Assembly: GCA_964036315.1 (NCBI GenBank)
Contig: OZ038482.1
Location: forward strand, 10,154,198-10,218,197
Reading direction: 5' to 3'
Origin: Acanthosepion esculentum
Lineage: Eukaryota > Mollusca > Cephalopoda > Sepiida > Sepiidae
Length of the DNA stretch: 64,000 bases
In this document: positions 44,225-54,040 of the stretch, piece by piece
How positions within the stretch are numbered: the first letter of the stretch is position 1
Layout of the letters: the number at the start of each line of letters is the position of its first letter
The notes under the pieces: generated by a model
The model's input: only the letters and a program-made list of their open reading frames with translations
What the model was told of the DNA's origin: nothing
Databases searched by the model: none
Program-made: the position numbers and the translations under genes

Positions 44225-44282
44225 TCTCATAGGTATAGCGATACTGCCTTTTATACAGTACCTTGTTTACATATTACTAAAT
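44225..44282 (+). repeat. 60-bp direct repeat, partner at 43,690-43,750
   Basis: Same landmarks as the first copy. Confidence 0.8.
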
Positions 44283-44309
44283 AACTAACCCTGTAGATTA
44301 GATAAAAGG

Positions 44310-44450
44310 TTCAGTTCAAAATTTCCTAATGGTTACCTGGATTGATAGACACTTAAAGAAAGTTTGAGAACAATGACTGAAATGTTGTGATAATAACAAC
44401 AAAGATGAGGACAATAGTCTAAATGTATATAATGTAAATATTTCTTAAAT
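44310..44450 (+). repeat. PLE tail (pLTR end), copy c, with hammerhead-like core
   Basis: GGTTCAGTTC, GATTGATAGACAC, CTTAAAGA, AGTT (44,361-44,364), a 10-base loop, GACT (44,375-44,378), GAAA (44,379-44,382), TGTTGTGATAATAAC and AAGATGAGGACAATAGTC. The 4-bp stem pairs fully, counting one G-U. The same order in the 49.9 and 50.8 kb copies links it to a PLE. Confidence 0.6.
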
Positions 44451-44494
44451 TAATCAAATTTTTGTCAGACAAGTACCAATCCATAACTTCCGGA

Positions 44495-45345
44495 TAATTG
44501 GTGGAGATATCAATGTTCACTTTGGAGGTCAGTAATGTATGCAAATTTGCATATTATGTGTCCTCCAACAGAAATGGGATCTTTCTCGAAGATTGTAAGC
44601 AAAGGAAATGTTTGTCACAGATTTCTTCCACAACACAAAGAACAAATCACTGTAAGTTCAGACATGAATATCGGGGGCAGAAAGAAATGCCGAAAACTCG
44701 ATTCGCAGTTACTATCTCACAAATCACAATGCACGCAACCAGTCAGAAAAATAACTCACTCTCAGACGAACGCGGTAGCCAAAATACACCAACTTTTCCT
44801 GTCGATTCGAGAACACCAACTGCTTTTATCGGCCGAGCATTCTTTTCATTCGCCGACAACTGGGAGAGGACACCCAATTTTTGCATATCAAAATACTTGT
44901 ATAGCGACTCCTGCGACGGACTTGTTTTTTTTTTAATTTACATATTTCGTCTTCAGCATGTCATGCGGAATACGTGCCCTCTTTTTTGGTAAGTAATTTT
45001 CTTTTTCGCCACATTTTCCGTCGTAAGATACATACGACGCACTGTCGCTTGGTTTGACGAGGTAAGTTGCCGTTTTCTTTGCTATAAAGATTTATAGAGA
45101 AAAATAATCTTGTATGTCTAACCAGTAGATTTCAAAAGAAGAGCTCTAAACAATGGGCATTCACACATGTCAATGGCACAAAAACCCAATTGGATTACAT
45201 CCTAATAAACAAGAAGTGACAGAACAGTGGAATGAATTACTAAGCCTTCAACACATTTGAGGGAGAATCTTCAGACCATTGGATCATTTCTTCCAACACC
45301 TGACTTAGACTTAGAGCCAATAAGAAAAAGTAGCCTGCCTTCCCA
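44495..45345 (+). pseudogene. LINE endonuclease domain, split by an insertion
   Basis: The left part reads IIGGDINVHFGG and then SSNRNGIFLEDCKQ, matching the GD-x-N and N-x-NG-x-x-L-x-DF blocks of AP-type (EEP) LINE endonucleases. The right part (45,120-45,345) reads WAFTHVNGTKTQLDYILINK and later ESSDHWII, matching the Q-x-DY-I-L and SDH blocks that hold the active-site Asp and His. About 490 bases (44,635-45,122) intervene. Stops and a frame break occur. No RT follows. Confidence 0.75.
44635..45122. other. CpG-bearing insertion with two splice-donor-like sites
   Basis: This block interrupts the LINE endonuclease and is richer in CpG than its flanks (for example GCGGTAGCC, ATCGGCCGAGC, CCTGCGACGG). 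It holds GGTAAGTAA at about 44,988 and GAGGTAAGTTG at about 45,060, both strong donor-site matches, and a CGTCGTA...TACGACG hairpin at 45,019-45,039. I recognise no protein domain. It might be a 5-prime exon region, a promoter fragment or part of an unknown element. Confidence 0.3.
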
Positions 45346-45499
45346 CCATTTGACTGGTATCTTTTAAAACAGTCATTTCAAAAACAAGTACACCATTGCT
45401 GCCTGTTTCAAATACTAAAGCAGATGTCAAAAAACTATCTCCTAATACAACCTACAAAAATATTGTTACTTCTCATGAAAAGACTACAGCAGATGTCAT

Positions 45500-45640
45500 A
45501 CCCTGAAAGTTACGGGGATTGATAGACACCTGAAGAAAGTCGAAGAGCACAACGGTCGAAATATTGTGATGATAACTACAAAGATGAGGACAATAGTAAT
45601 TAATGTAAATAATAATTCCTCATCCCAGAAATTCAAACAG
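45500..45640 (+). repeat. PLE tail (pLTR end), copy d, with hammerhead-like core
   Basis: GGGGATTGATAGACAC, CTGAAGA (45,530-45,536), AGTC, loop, GGTC, GAAA (45,558-45,561), ATTGTGATGATAAC and AAGATGAGGACAATAG, in the order of copy c. Confidence 0.6.
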
Positions 45641-45779
45641 AAGGAGAATCAGTTAACAAAAATATGTTCTCCACTTTCTAGAAAGCACAATTTAGTGAAA
45701 GCAAAGTTTCCCTATTTCAAACATGGAATTTTTCATCATAAATTAATATGATACCTCTTTTTGACAGAAATATTTTGTT

Positions 45780-46620
45780 ACCAACTACAATACATTTTCT
45801 TAGTCTTAAAGATTCTTCTTCTTCATCTTCTTCTTCTGTGTGTCATGTTCCATCAGGATGTTGGTGATCATGCCTCTCCACAATTTCCCATCCTTTGTAT
45901 CGCTTTTATTTCATTTTTAATCGATTTCACCCCAAGCAAGGCAGTAAAGCCACTAAGATACAAGGAGGTTACTGAGTGTGGAAAAATTAGGAACAGAAAC
46001 GTTAATAATAATCAGAAAGAGTAAACAGGAGGATTATAGATAGTGACTGACATTTCATTTAAATTTTTGGAGATTAAAGTAAGCAGTTAATAAATTTTAT
46101 CTTTTTGTTATCTCTCCTAAACCTAAAATTCATTTATTCAAGCTTGCTAAGCATGTTATGCTTTGTTTTCCTCTGACCCTGTTGCTTTCAATCTGTCCTG
46201 TGAGTATCAAATTTTATAAACCCTCTTTCCTCATTATGTACCCTCGAAATTTCTCTTTCTGATGTTAAGTACAAATGTTCTTTTTGTTTCCATTTTCTTT
46301 AAAACTTTCTCATGGCTCACATGTTTGTTCCATGGTATTCTCAGAATCCTTCTGTAGAACCACATTTCTGTAGTATCAAGTCTCCTCTTCATCTGTAAGG
46401 AGATTGTTTATCATTCACTGCCATAACGGAGGACAGATATTACATAACAGCTCATTACTCTTTTCTTTGTTTCTAATGCTATGTTTCATGTTTCAAGCAT
46501 TTACCAGAACAAAAGCATGAACCTCCTTTTTCTGCTGATTTCATTAACTCTCTTTATCCGTTTCTGATCTACTGACCTCAAAGAATTGTCGAGTGTCCTT
46601 CAACCGGAGAGAGAATAAAA
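45780..46620 (-). pseudogene. LINE RT C-terminus and tail
   Basis: On the minus strand broken frames give SNELLCNICPPLWQ, the segment DEEETR, then (46,345-46,150) YIMRKEGL and NLILTGQ, the landmarks of the LINE at 48.2-48.8 kb (SSELLHNICPPLRQ, NLILTGR). The stretch at 45,920-45,965 shares CACCCCAAGCAAGGC with the LINE tail at 63.5 kb. The minus frame 46,732-46,980 beside it is unassigned. Confidence 0.6.
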
Positions 46621-46624
46621 TCTT

Positions 46625-47190
46625 TTCTGCACGCCTGTGAAATCTTTTGGTAGAACAAGTTACAATAATAGGAACCTTGCAGAGATCATGAAGAGATTCA
46701 GGTGCCATACATATTCACTGAATGGAAGGAATCAGATTGAACGCTGCAAGAAAAACGACAAAGAATAGACAATGATGCAGAATCGAGCAAGCTGAAAATC
46801 CCAAATGAGGTCATTGAAAATTGATGAAATGCAAATCACCTTGGAAAATGACTGTCTTAATTTTAACCAAAGATTTCTTGTTTTTCTTCTATAGTTCTTG
46901 AAGTTGCTGGAAGATGTGCCCTGCTTGTGAATTCTTTCAGAATTAACAGGGCCAACATCTTCTGCCCTTTCAAAAGCCAAAAAGAAAAAACCTTTCCTGC
47001 TTTATCTTTTATTCACTCCTGATATTCACATCTTTTTGTTTCTCACGGACTGCAATTTCTTTTAGAAGATGCAAAACACCGGTTTTGTTTTTCTGTATCT
47101 TTCTTGAGAGGTAACATTTAGAATGAAGTAAGTAGAATTACTTGCAAGGTTACCTGGTAATGCCCTGCATAAAATGACTTCATCATTAAT
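46625..47190. other. No recognisable gene
   Basis: Includes the unassigned 82-codon minus frame at 46,732-46,980, which lacks any domain I know. Confidence 0.3.
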
Positions 47191-47193
47191 ATA

Positions 47194-47480
47194 GGAGGCA
47201 CGGTGGAGTAATGGATTGAGGAATCAGAGAGCCGAGTTCTAATTCCAGTCGAATCCATTACATTCACTTACGTGCTAATACCCTTGGGAAAGGAATGAAT
47301 CCTCTTCTTCTCCCCCGAGCTATGGGTAAATAGCAGAACAGACTGGGTTCTATAGCCTTGGATGGCAACTGGTCTAGGAGAAGGAAAAACTCTGAATTCA
47401 AAACTGGCCTTGAGAGGGTTGGGCTCCGTCAGACCATCTTGTCCAAGAAACACCATTTCTACTGTGGCTGCAGTAAATAC
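47194..47480 (+). mobile_element. tRNA-derived SINE, family A, copy 2
   Basis: GGAGGCACGGTGGAGTAATGG (A-box region), GAGTTCTAATTCCAG (B-box), ACTTACGTGCTAATACC and GTTCTATAGCCTTGGATGG follow in the order of the copy at 31.9 kb. About a dozen bases of the tRNA-like head are missing compared with that copy. Confidence 0.8.
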
Positions 47481-48145
47481 ATGGTACTATGGGTCATGGG
47501 ATAAAAAACATTTTCATGTGTATATTACATGATCAAATGAGTAGAATAAAAACTGCCAATTCCAATTAACAATAATTATGTGGTTGCTATGAACCCCCGT
47601 CAACAAATAATATCATATTTACTTTTATTATATTTATTTGACTTTAAGTGCATTATCTTTTTATATATGTTTCTTTCTGCCACTGAATTTGGTTATTTTA
47701 GCTTCTTAATATTTTGTTTCTACTCAGATTTTAAAACGACTACGAGGAACACATTTGTTTTTAATATTCTCGTTTTAACATGCATGCTATTTTGAATGAG
47801 GAGTGAATGAAATAAGATGCTATGTTGGTTCCATCTCATGCAGAAGTACATATTTTCTTCATGCACACTGCAATGAATATCATTGTCTTTTTTTTATAAT
47901 GGTGTTCACTCTGTACAACTCGAGGTAGCAGGTTACAGACTAAGAGGTGCAGTTTATGTGGATATGTGGGGAAGATAACAATTAACCCTAGAATTTGAAC
48001 AGGTTAAAGTTGTAGTGATTGGGGGAGCATCCTCTTGGAAGTTGGTTCCAGAAAGCAGCAGCTCCTGGGAAGAAGCTACACTAGTGGAACTTACATCTCA
48101 CCAATGGAATATGAAGGGAATGAAGGTGGTTCTCTGTAACATGTG
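47481..48145. other. No recognisable gene
   Basis: AT-rich DNA; short hydrophobic frame at 47,580-47,795 is compositional. Confidence 0.3.
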
Positions 48146-48149
48146 TAGT

Positions 48150-48815
48150 TTGGTGGAACGTAGGCAATCATGGCTCTCCACTTCCCCCTATCCTTTGTAA
48201 CTATCAATACAACCTCCTCCCCCAGACCACATTCTGTCATCCACTTGCTTAAGACCGCCAGGTATGTCATGCACTGTTTTCCTTTATCTCTCTTTCCCTC
48301 TATTCGACCTGTGAGTATCAGATTCTCCAGGCCTTCCTTTTCATTACGTGTCCCAGAAACTTTAGCTGCCTCTTCCTGATGTTAAGCCTCCTTCAATACC
48401 TCGTCATTGCTCACACATTTAAACCATGGTATCCTCAGCATCCTTCTGAACTCTTCCTCATCTTTGAGGAGACTGCCCAACATTCACTGCCGTAAAGGAG
48501 GACAGATGTTATGTAACAGCTCAGAACTCTTTTCTTTGTTACCAAAGAGATCCCCCTGTCTTGCAATATTCTGCCCAGCTTTTGGAATGCATTCTTGGTC
48601 ATCCCAGTACATCTACGGATCTCAGTGTCACACTTGCAAATCCTCTGTCAAAACACTTGCCAGATATTTAAACTTCTGCACCTGCTTGATTTTAGTGTCC
48701 CTGACGTTTAAATTGCATTTTGGGCAGATCCTTTTAATGATGACCAGGCTTTCTATCTTCTTGTAGTTTACACTTAGTCCCTTCTTCTCACTCTCTTTCT
48801 CTACCTTCTGTAGGA
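48150..48815 (-). pseudogene. LINE reverse transcriptase C-terminal half
   Basis: Minus-strand frames read LQKVEKESEKKGLSVNYKK, KQVQKFKYLASVLTED (the F-x-YLG-S block), SSELLHNICPP, FRRMLRIPW and KEGLENLILTGR. Same family as the copies at 13.8, 18.4 and 46.3 kb, here reaching further upstream into the thumb. It ends within a few bases of the gypsy LTR at 48,822. Frameshifted and without the catalytic core. Confidence 0.75.
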
Positions 48816-48821
48816 GTAAAT

Positions 48822-48953
48822 TGTTCTATTGTGTTTTTCTATGACATGAGATCAGTAGTCAACCTTCATCAGTCTCTTTCTTGACTATAGACTTTATTTC
48901 TCTTCTACTTAACATATGCAAATAGGTACAATCCTATTTCGCAATCTGCTGCA
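48822..48953 (-). repeat. Gypsy LTR, 132 bp
   Basis: Same length and landmarks (ACATATGCAAATAGGTACAA, CACTTTAT-like ACTTTATTTCTC) as the LTRs at 54,041 and 57,253. On the minus strand it starts TG and ends ACA. Confidence 0.8.
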
Positions 48954-49330
48954 CCACACAGAATTGAAGAGGTTTAATGCTTTTGGTTGTTCTTAAATTT
49001 CTTCTACGACTTCTCTCTTCCACTCCTCCTTGAGATTTATGCCATGATCTTTTTAATAGAGAGCTTGGTCTCATTTCATCTTCTTCCGTGCATGAGTCAC
49101 TCCCACTATCATCTATAGGCTCATCTTCTACTGCATTATGCTGATCTGAAGAACTCATCCTTCCTTCTATGTCAAGATCTTCTTCCATCACAGTGTCTTA
49201 CTTTTCAATTGTGGGTTTTAATTGGTCAGGAGGAGTGATTAGATTTTTCACTTTCTTTGATATAATGGTTGTGATAGGTCCTCTTTGCATTATGTAATTA
49301 GTTCTGTCAGGATTTGCTACATTGTCTTTT

Positions 49331-49880
49331 TTATACCAAATAAGACATTGTTAATGTAGATCTTATTTGTCTTCCCATTAATGCAGATGGGCTTTGCAAT
49401 TTGTCTGCATGTGGAATCATCCTATAACTAAGCAGTAACCTTGGTAAGTAACCATCTAATGGATCTCTACTTGGGGAAAATGCTTTGAATCCCATTATTA
49501 CTGTCTGCACCATCATTTCTACAATCCCATTAGATTGTGGGTGATATACTGTTGTTTTGTAATGGGATCAGCTAATCCACCTCAACCAATTACATAGATC
49601 TTCATCACAAAATTCTGGTGCGTTGTCAGTAACTAACGCTTTAGGGACCCCATTTCTAGAAAATACCACTCTTAGTATTTGTTTTATTGTAGTTTTATTG
49701 TAGTTGGTTTTCAATCTTTAAGTTTAATAACTCCAGGCCATCCAGAGAAGACGTCTACTAAATTTAGAAATAGTCCCATGCCATTAATGTGTGCATGGTC
49801 CATATGAACACATGACCATGGTTCTGTTTCTTTAGGCCATGAGTGTAGTCTTCTTTGTCAAAAATCCTTTATTTCTGGAC
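49331..49880 (-). pseudogene. Gypsy integrase core, copy 2
   Basis: Reads VQTVIMGFKAFSPS, LDGYLPRLLLSYRMIPH and SPSALMGRQIRS, the region after the catalytic Glu of Ty3/gypsy integrase. The catalytic core before it lies in broken frames to about 49,880. Over 90 percent like 54,538-55,080. Confidence 0.75.
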
Positions 49881-50114
49881 ATTTTGGACATTTGTGTATA
49901 TACCTTTCTATATCTATCTATATTTCTGAGATGAGGTATTATGTAAATTATTCGGACTATTGTCCTCATCTTTGTCACCATATTTATTATGTTTTGGCCT
50001 TTGTATGCTCCGGCCTTCTTCAGGTGGTTGGAATGTCGAACTGAACCCTTTATTTCACTCACTGGGGTAGACTTTCCCGAGTAAGACCCCCCTATAGAGG
50101 AGAAAGTGAGTAAA

Positions 50115-50447
50115 GACTGTGTGTATGCTATCCTGTGCAGGTGTGGAAAGAAATATAAAGGAGAGACAGGCCGCCCCCTCTAGGTAAGGCTTCAAGAACA
50201 CCAGGAAGCTATAACACGAGGGGAAGTGGAAAAATCAGGCGTGGCCGACCACATATGGAGAGAGAAGGGAGATCACCGCCCTCTGTGGGATCAGGTTGAG
50301 ATCCCAGACAAGGAACACCATTGGAAAATTTGTAAACTTAAGGAATCAGCACATATGCTAGACCACAAAAATCTCCTGAGCCGACAAAGCATAGAAATAA
50401 ATACAATATGGGAACCAGTAATAAGGAGAGCCAGAGAAAAGCAATAA
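50115..50447 (+). pseudogene. PLE GIY-YIG endonuclease
   Basis: The frame reads VYAILCRCGKKYKGETGRPL, a stop (50,181-50,183), then VRLQEHQEAITRGEVEKSG, VADHIW, and an HHWK ... LKES tail ending REKQ at the true stop. VYA...YKG stands in place of the canonical GIY...YIG, followed by the expected ETGR-x-L and R-x-EH blocks. The domain nicks target DNA for PLE integration. One internal stop and the altered YIG suggest it is dead. It lies in a PLE copy with both terminal repeats. Confidence 0.85.
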
Positions 50448-50589
50448 CAACAACAAAGTTGCAATATGAGCTCTGGTAAAAACATGTAATGATAACGGCA
50501 AAAAATTGTAATATGAGCACTGGTAAAAATGGTTGCTGAAGACATTAGGGTTAATAATACCATAGAAATTCATACACAGATGTCCTCAA

Positions 50590-50700
50590 GAACACATGGC
50601 ACAGTGGATAAAGGCATTGGTTAGATCCAGTGACAGGACCCAAAGAGTGTGGGTTCAATACCCGGTTAAGGCAGGAAGAGGGAAAATTAACAGGAGATAA
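50590..50700 (+). other. tRNA-like segment within PLE
   Basis: GGCACAGTGGATAAAGGC has an A-box look and GGGTTCAATACCC a good B-box 45 bases on. Probably a SINE head inside the PLE 3-prime part. Confidence 0.4.
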
Positions 50701-50894
50701 CTGATATCCATTAAACATGGCACGTGGAACTAGAACAGTCTACCCCAGTGAGCGAAAGTTCAGTTCGACATTCAAACGAAGGCTGGAGCATACAACAGCC
50801 GAAACGTTGTAATAAATATGGCGACAAAGATGAGGACAATAGTCTGAATAATGTAAATAATATACCTTTCTATATTGTGATAATACCCTGGCCA

Positions 50895-51122
50895 TCATGC
50901 CTCCAATTTTAATCTCCTCTCTGTAGCCGTTATCCCACAATGCATACTGTTTTCCATTGTTAATTTAGGACTTATTTCTTTATAAGGTCTTTTACTCCAC
51001 CTGTTTCTTCCTATATTTTCAGCAATATTGGATCTTGTACAGTTTCCAATTCCAATCTTTTGTAGAGATAAGAATTGTTGAGCTCTCTCTGTGCTCCAGA
51101 CAATGGCCAATGCCTCTTTCAA
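50895..51122 (-). pseudogene. Gypsy RNase H/integrase zinc-finger fusion by deletion
   Basis: The frame begins KEALAIVWSTERAQQF, the RNase H E-x-LAI-W block, then skips to LQKIGIGN and HCGITATERRLKLEA of the integrase zinc-binding domain. The first copy has about 290 extra bases here. This is a deletion product, not a designed fusion. Confidence 0.7.
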
Positions 51123-51261
51123 AATTTTAATAATTTATTTCTGCTAAAATCTCTACTTGAAAGGTACATTATTGGATGGCCTTCTTACGATAAAAGTGCT
51201 GACACAGCCCGCTCACTTGCATCCATAATTAATGTAACCTCTTTTCTGGGATCCAAAAATT

Positions 51262-51690
51262 TTTACAATCATACCCATGTTAATGGAATGGGATAGTTAC
51301 TAATACTGGGAGATTTGTATATTCAGGCTGGCCAGAAGTAATACAAGTTTCCAACAAAAGAAGTTGGACCGTGAAACAAGCATTAAGGATCTTATTTTCA
51401 GGAAATGGAATTCCCAAAATGCTAGTATCTGACCACACTCCAGAGTTCTGTGAACTATGGCAATGTTTGGACAAAACTGGATGCAAACTATACCATCCAC
51501 AATTAAACTGATTAACAGAAAGGATATCACAAACTATGAAAAATGCATTGAAAATATGTGTACAATAGAAAGAAAAGATAGAAAATATTTCTTCCTAGAT
51601 TGTTGCAAAGTTACAGGACAATGCCACATGCTGGAAGATCAAACTAGACCGTGAAATCAAGAGTAATATCTGAAGATGAACAAGGACAAT
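51262..51690 (+). pseudogene. Integrase of a second Ty3/gypsy family
   Basis: The plus strand reads FVYSGWPEVIQVSNKRSW, then GNGIPKMLVSDHTPEF, KTGCKLYHPQ, a stop, and LTERISQTMKNAL. These are the D-x-YSGWPE, LV(S/T)D-x-x-PEF (second catalytic Asp) and ER-x-x-QT-K (catalytic Glu region) blocks of Ty3/gypsy integrase. The sequence differs from the 132-bp-LTR family and is on the opposite strand. Its C-terminal codons reappear in 52,261-52,790. Confidence 0.75.
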
Positions 51691-51693
51691 TGT

Positions 51694-52260
51694 TGGAGGT
51701 TTGGTTTGGTTTATTTTGTTTAACAGCATATCAACCTCAATGGGTTAGTTAATGCCAACAACCTTTTTATGATAGATCTGTATGAATAGAAAATGTATTC
51801 TTTGGTTTAGATTGGTTTCGTTTATTTTGTTTCACGGCATATCAACCTCAATGGGTTATTTAATGCCGACAACCTTTTTAGGATAGAGTTGTATGAATAG
51901 AAAATGTATTCTTTGGTTTAGATTCCTTTGGTTTATTTTGGTTATTTAATGCTGACAACATTTTTTATTGCTGGTAATATTTTGTTTTGTCAAAAATCTA
52001 TTTCTGGTAATATTTTTCCTTCAAAATTGTATCGCTGGTAATAATTTTTTCAAAAAAGATTGCTGGTAATAGTTAACTATTTGCCCATAGCTGGGACCCT
52101 AACAGGTGATACCACCCCAGGTCAGGGTGGACCTGGGAACACCAGCAATTAAGAGGTGGTTCCAGGCTCCTCAAAACCTCCTGATCAGAGACCTTGCTGC
52201 TGGATGTAGTTTAACGTCTTAGCCAGGACGCAGATGTAGTTTAACATCTTACTCAGGTGG
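51694..52260. mobile_element. 567-bp insertion with 8-bp target duplication
   Basis: ACAATTGT stands at 51,686-51,693 and again at 52,261-52,268, and the interrupted gypsy frame resumes after it. Inside, a unit of about 111 bp (CATATCAACCTCAATGGGTT, AATGC-x-GACAACC) is repeated two and a half times. The end carries GATGTAGTTTAACGTCTTA twice, as near 27.6 kb. No frame or clear inverted ends, so the class is unknown. Confidence 0.7.
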
Positions 52261-52790
52261 ACAATTGTCAGAGGAACAATCCTATGATAAAAGAAGATGA
52301 AGAACTCCCATATCTAGACAATCTCTTAACGAGAAGGAGGATGATAGTAAGTAGACAAAATCTCCCAGAAGAAGTACCAGGGAAAATAAGGAGATAAAAT
52401 CTCTTCAGTACAGGGAGATGAGGTGATTTATTTACATATGAAGTCACAAAGACTATAAGTAGCTACAGCTATTAACCATAAGGCAGTTGAGAGCATACTA
52501 CTGTGAGTCATTCTACTGTAATAGACTCTGAAGATGAACAAGGACAATTGTTGGAAGAACAATCCTATGAAAAAAGAAGATCAAGAACTCCAATATCTAG
52601 ACAATCTCTTAGGGAAAGGGAGGAAGATAGGAGACAAAAGCTCCCAGAAGTATAAGGGAAAATAAGGGGATAAAACCTCTTTGATACAGGGAGATGAGGT
52701 GACTCATTTACAAGGGAAGTCACATAGCTATTACCCATGAGGCAGTTGAGTGTATACTACTTACCATGAGTCAGTAACACTACACTACAG
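52261..52790 (+). repeat. Tandem duplication of gypsy C-terminus and LTR start
   Basis: The segment from GAAGATGAACAAGGACAATTG through ACAGGGAGATGAGGTGA and on into the following 100 bases occurs twice in tandem, about 265 bp per unit. ACAGGGAGATGAGG before TGA looks like a polypurine tract and LTR start. Codons read SEDEQGQLLEEQSYEKRRS, an acidic/basic polyprotein tail. Confidence 0.65.
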
Positions 52791-52799
52791 AAAGGAAAA

Positions 52800-53700
52800 T
52801 ATGGAAATATCATAGAATTTCTAAAAAGAAAATATCTTAAAACTAGTCAATTATTTAAAGCAGACAATAACCAATTCTGATTGAGTGCATTATAACAAAA
52901 AGAATAACAAGATTAAACTTTTAAAAAATCTTTAAAGAAGTAAATTTCCAGCCAAAATTCAACTTACTTCAAGAAAATATTCCACAAGGTTTGAAGGCAT
53001 TTGTAAGATTAAAAATAATCATTAAAGAAAAAGAAATGTTCTTGATAATCCAGGAAAAGATGGAGAAATTTTCTTTTGTTTGTAACTTTTGAACATTATC
53101 TTCACTGTATCATTTTAGTTCTGAAAACTTTGTTGTCCAGATTTTTTTATATTTTTCTTGCCTTTCAAATCTAAATGGAAAATTGCATTGTGGGAATATT
53201 AATGTTGATGCCAACAGTGACTAACCATACATGCTACTGATTTTTGATGGAGATCAAAAGCTGTACTGAAAGAGTATCATTACGGTAAACAAATCAAATT
53301 TATTTTGTTCTTTGTTATCAATCGAGAAATATTATGAATTTCAAAAACCTCTCTTCAACATGTAATTCCTATCATTAATTTGAAAAAAAACAAAAACTCT
53401 CGTCATGTTAGATTCATGCCTTTTCATTGGTAACTGAAATATTTGCTTTGGAAATGATTCTGTAATTAGAAACATTTTCGTTATTATATTTACATGGTAT
53501 GGCTTGGCTTTTTCAAGAAATATATCTTACCAAACAAAAGATGGGTTCTCGTTATGTTTTGTCTAACAAACTAGATTGTTTTTTTGTTTTTTTTTAAGTC
53601 TATCAACTCATTGCACGTTACTTAAAGAGATAAAATATTTTTACATTGTATGAATTTTTTTGGGATATAATCATGATTTATTGATACAAATCCTACTAAT
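52800..53700. other. No recognisable gene
   Basis: AT-rich DNA, perhaps the remainder of the second gypsy family's LTR at the left. No supported frame. Confidence 0.35.
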
Positions 53701-53703
53701 TAA

Positions 53704-53968
53704 CCCATAGCTAGAGGGAGAAAAGATAGATTCATACTTTTCCTGAGGGCATTTGTGCGTAAGTGAATATAATGAACCCAACTGGAATTGAAACTCATCT
53801 GTCCAATTTCCAACTCCAAGTCATTATTCATTACACCACCCACACATCCATGCTTACAGCACCTAGTATTCCCAAATGGTCATCCATCTAGGTACTGTCC
53901 AGGCTTGGTGTTGCTTAACTTTGGTGATCGTACAAGAACCAGTACTTCAATGTGATATAGCTGGAAGC
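53704..53968 (-). mobile_element. 5S rRNA-tRNA chimeric SINE, copy 2
   Basis: On the minus strand the 5S-like head (53,968-53,852) reads TATATCACATTGAAGTACTGG, AAAGTTAAGCAAC, AGTACCTAGATGGATGACC and GGGAATACTAGGTGCTGTAAG, in the order of eukaryotic 5S rRNA. The tRNA-like part follows (GGTGTAATGAATAATGACTT; B-box GAGTTTCAATTCC), then GCACAAATGCCCTCAGGAAAA and CTAGCTATGGGTTAA. The same head-body-tail order as 14,516-14,775 rules out chance adjacency. Confidence 0.8.
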
Positions 53969-53989
53969 CCACTCTAGCCATCTTGAATA

Positions 53990-54040
53990 TCTGTTTGAAT
54001 TTCTAAGATGAGGAGCCATTATTATTTACACTATTGTCCT
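53990..54040 (-). repeat. PLE tail cut by gypsy LTR
   Basis: The minus strand reads AGGACAATAGTGTAAATAAT and then a CCTCATCTTAG end, as in other PLE tails, but the preceding AAGATG is replaced by the LTR end. Confidence 0.55.

Larger units (their letters stand above)
49914..50860 (+). mobile_element. PLE with inverted and direct terminal repeats, nested in gypsy
   Basis: The 947-bp insertion is flanked by a 15-bp target duplication, TATACCTTTCTATAT, at 49,899-49,913 and 50,861-50,875. Its left end (to about 50,090) is the PLE tail in inverted orientation; its right end (50,720-50,860) is the same tail in direct orientation. Between lie GIY-YIG endonuclease codons and a tRNA-like segment. Mixed inverted and direct terminal repeats are characteristic of Penelope-like elements. 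RT is absent, so this is a 5-prime-truncated copy. Confidence 0.8.
48822..51262 (-). mobile_element. Ty3/gypsy element, partial copy 2
   Basis: This is a second copy of the element at 54,041-57,384. From low to high coordinates it has the 3-prime LTR, the polyprotein C-terminus, the integrase end (GRQIRSTLTMSY) and, after a nested PLE (49,914-50,860), the zinc-binding part of integrase fused to RNase H. About 290 bases matching 55,400-55,675 are deleted at an AGATAA/TAAG junction near 51,071. At about 51,262 similarity stops and a different gypsy family begins on the other strand. The 5-prime half is missing. Confidence 0.85.

Noticed and set aside
44498..44992. 164-codon frame as one gene
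   Set aside because: It runs from a LINE endonuclease fragment into an unrelated insertion, so it is a chance fusion.
53852..53968. Functional 5S rRNA gene
   Set aside because: Too diverged from 5S rRNA and joined to a tRNA-like SINE body.
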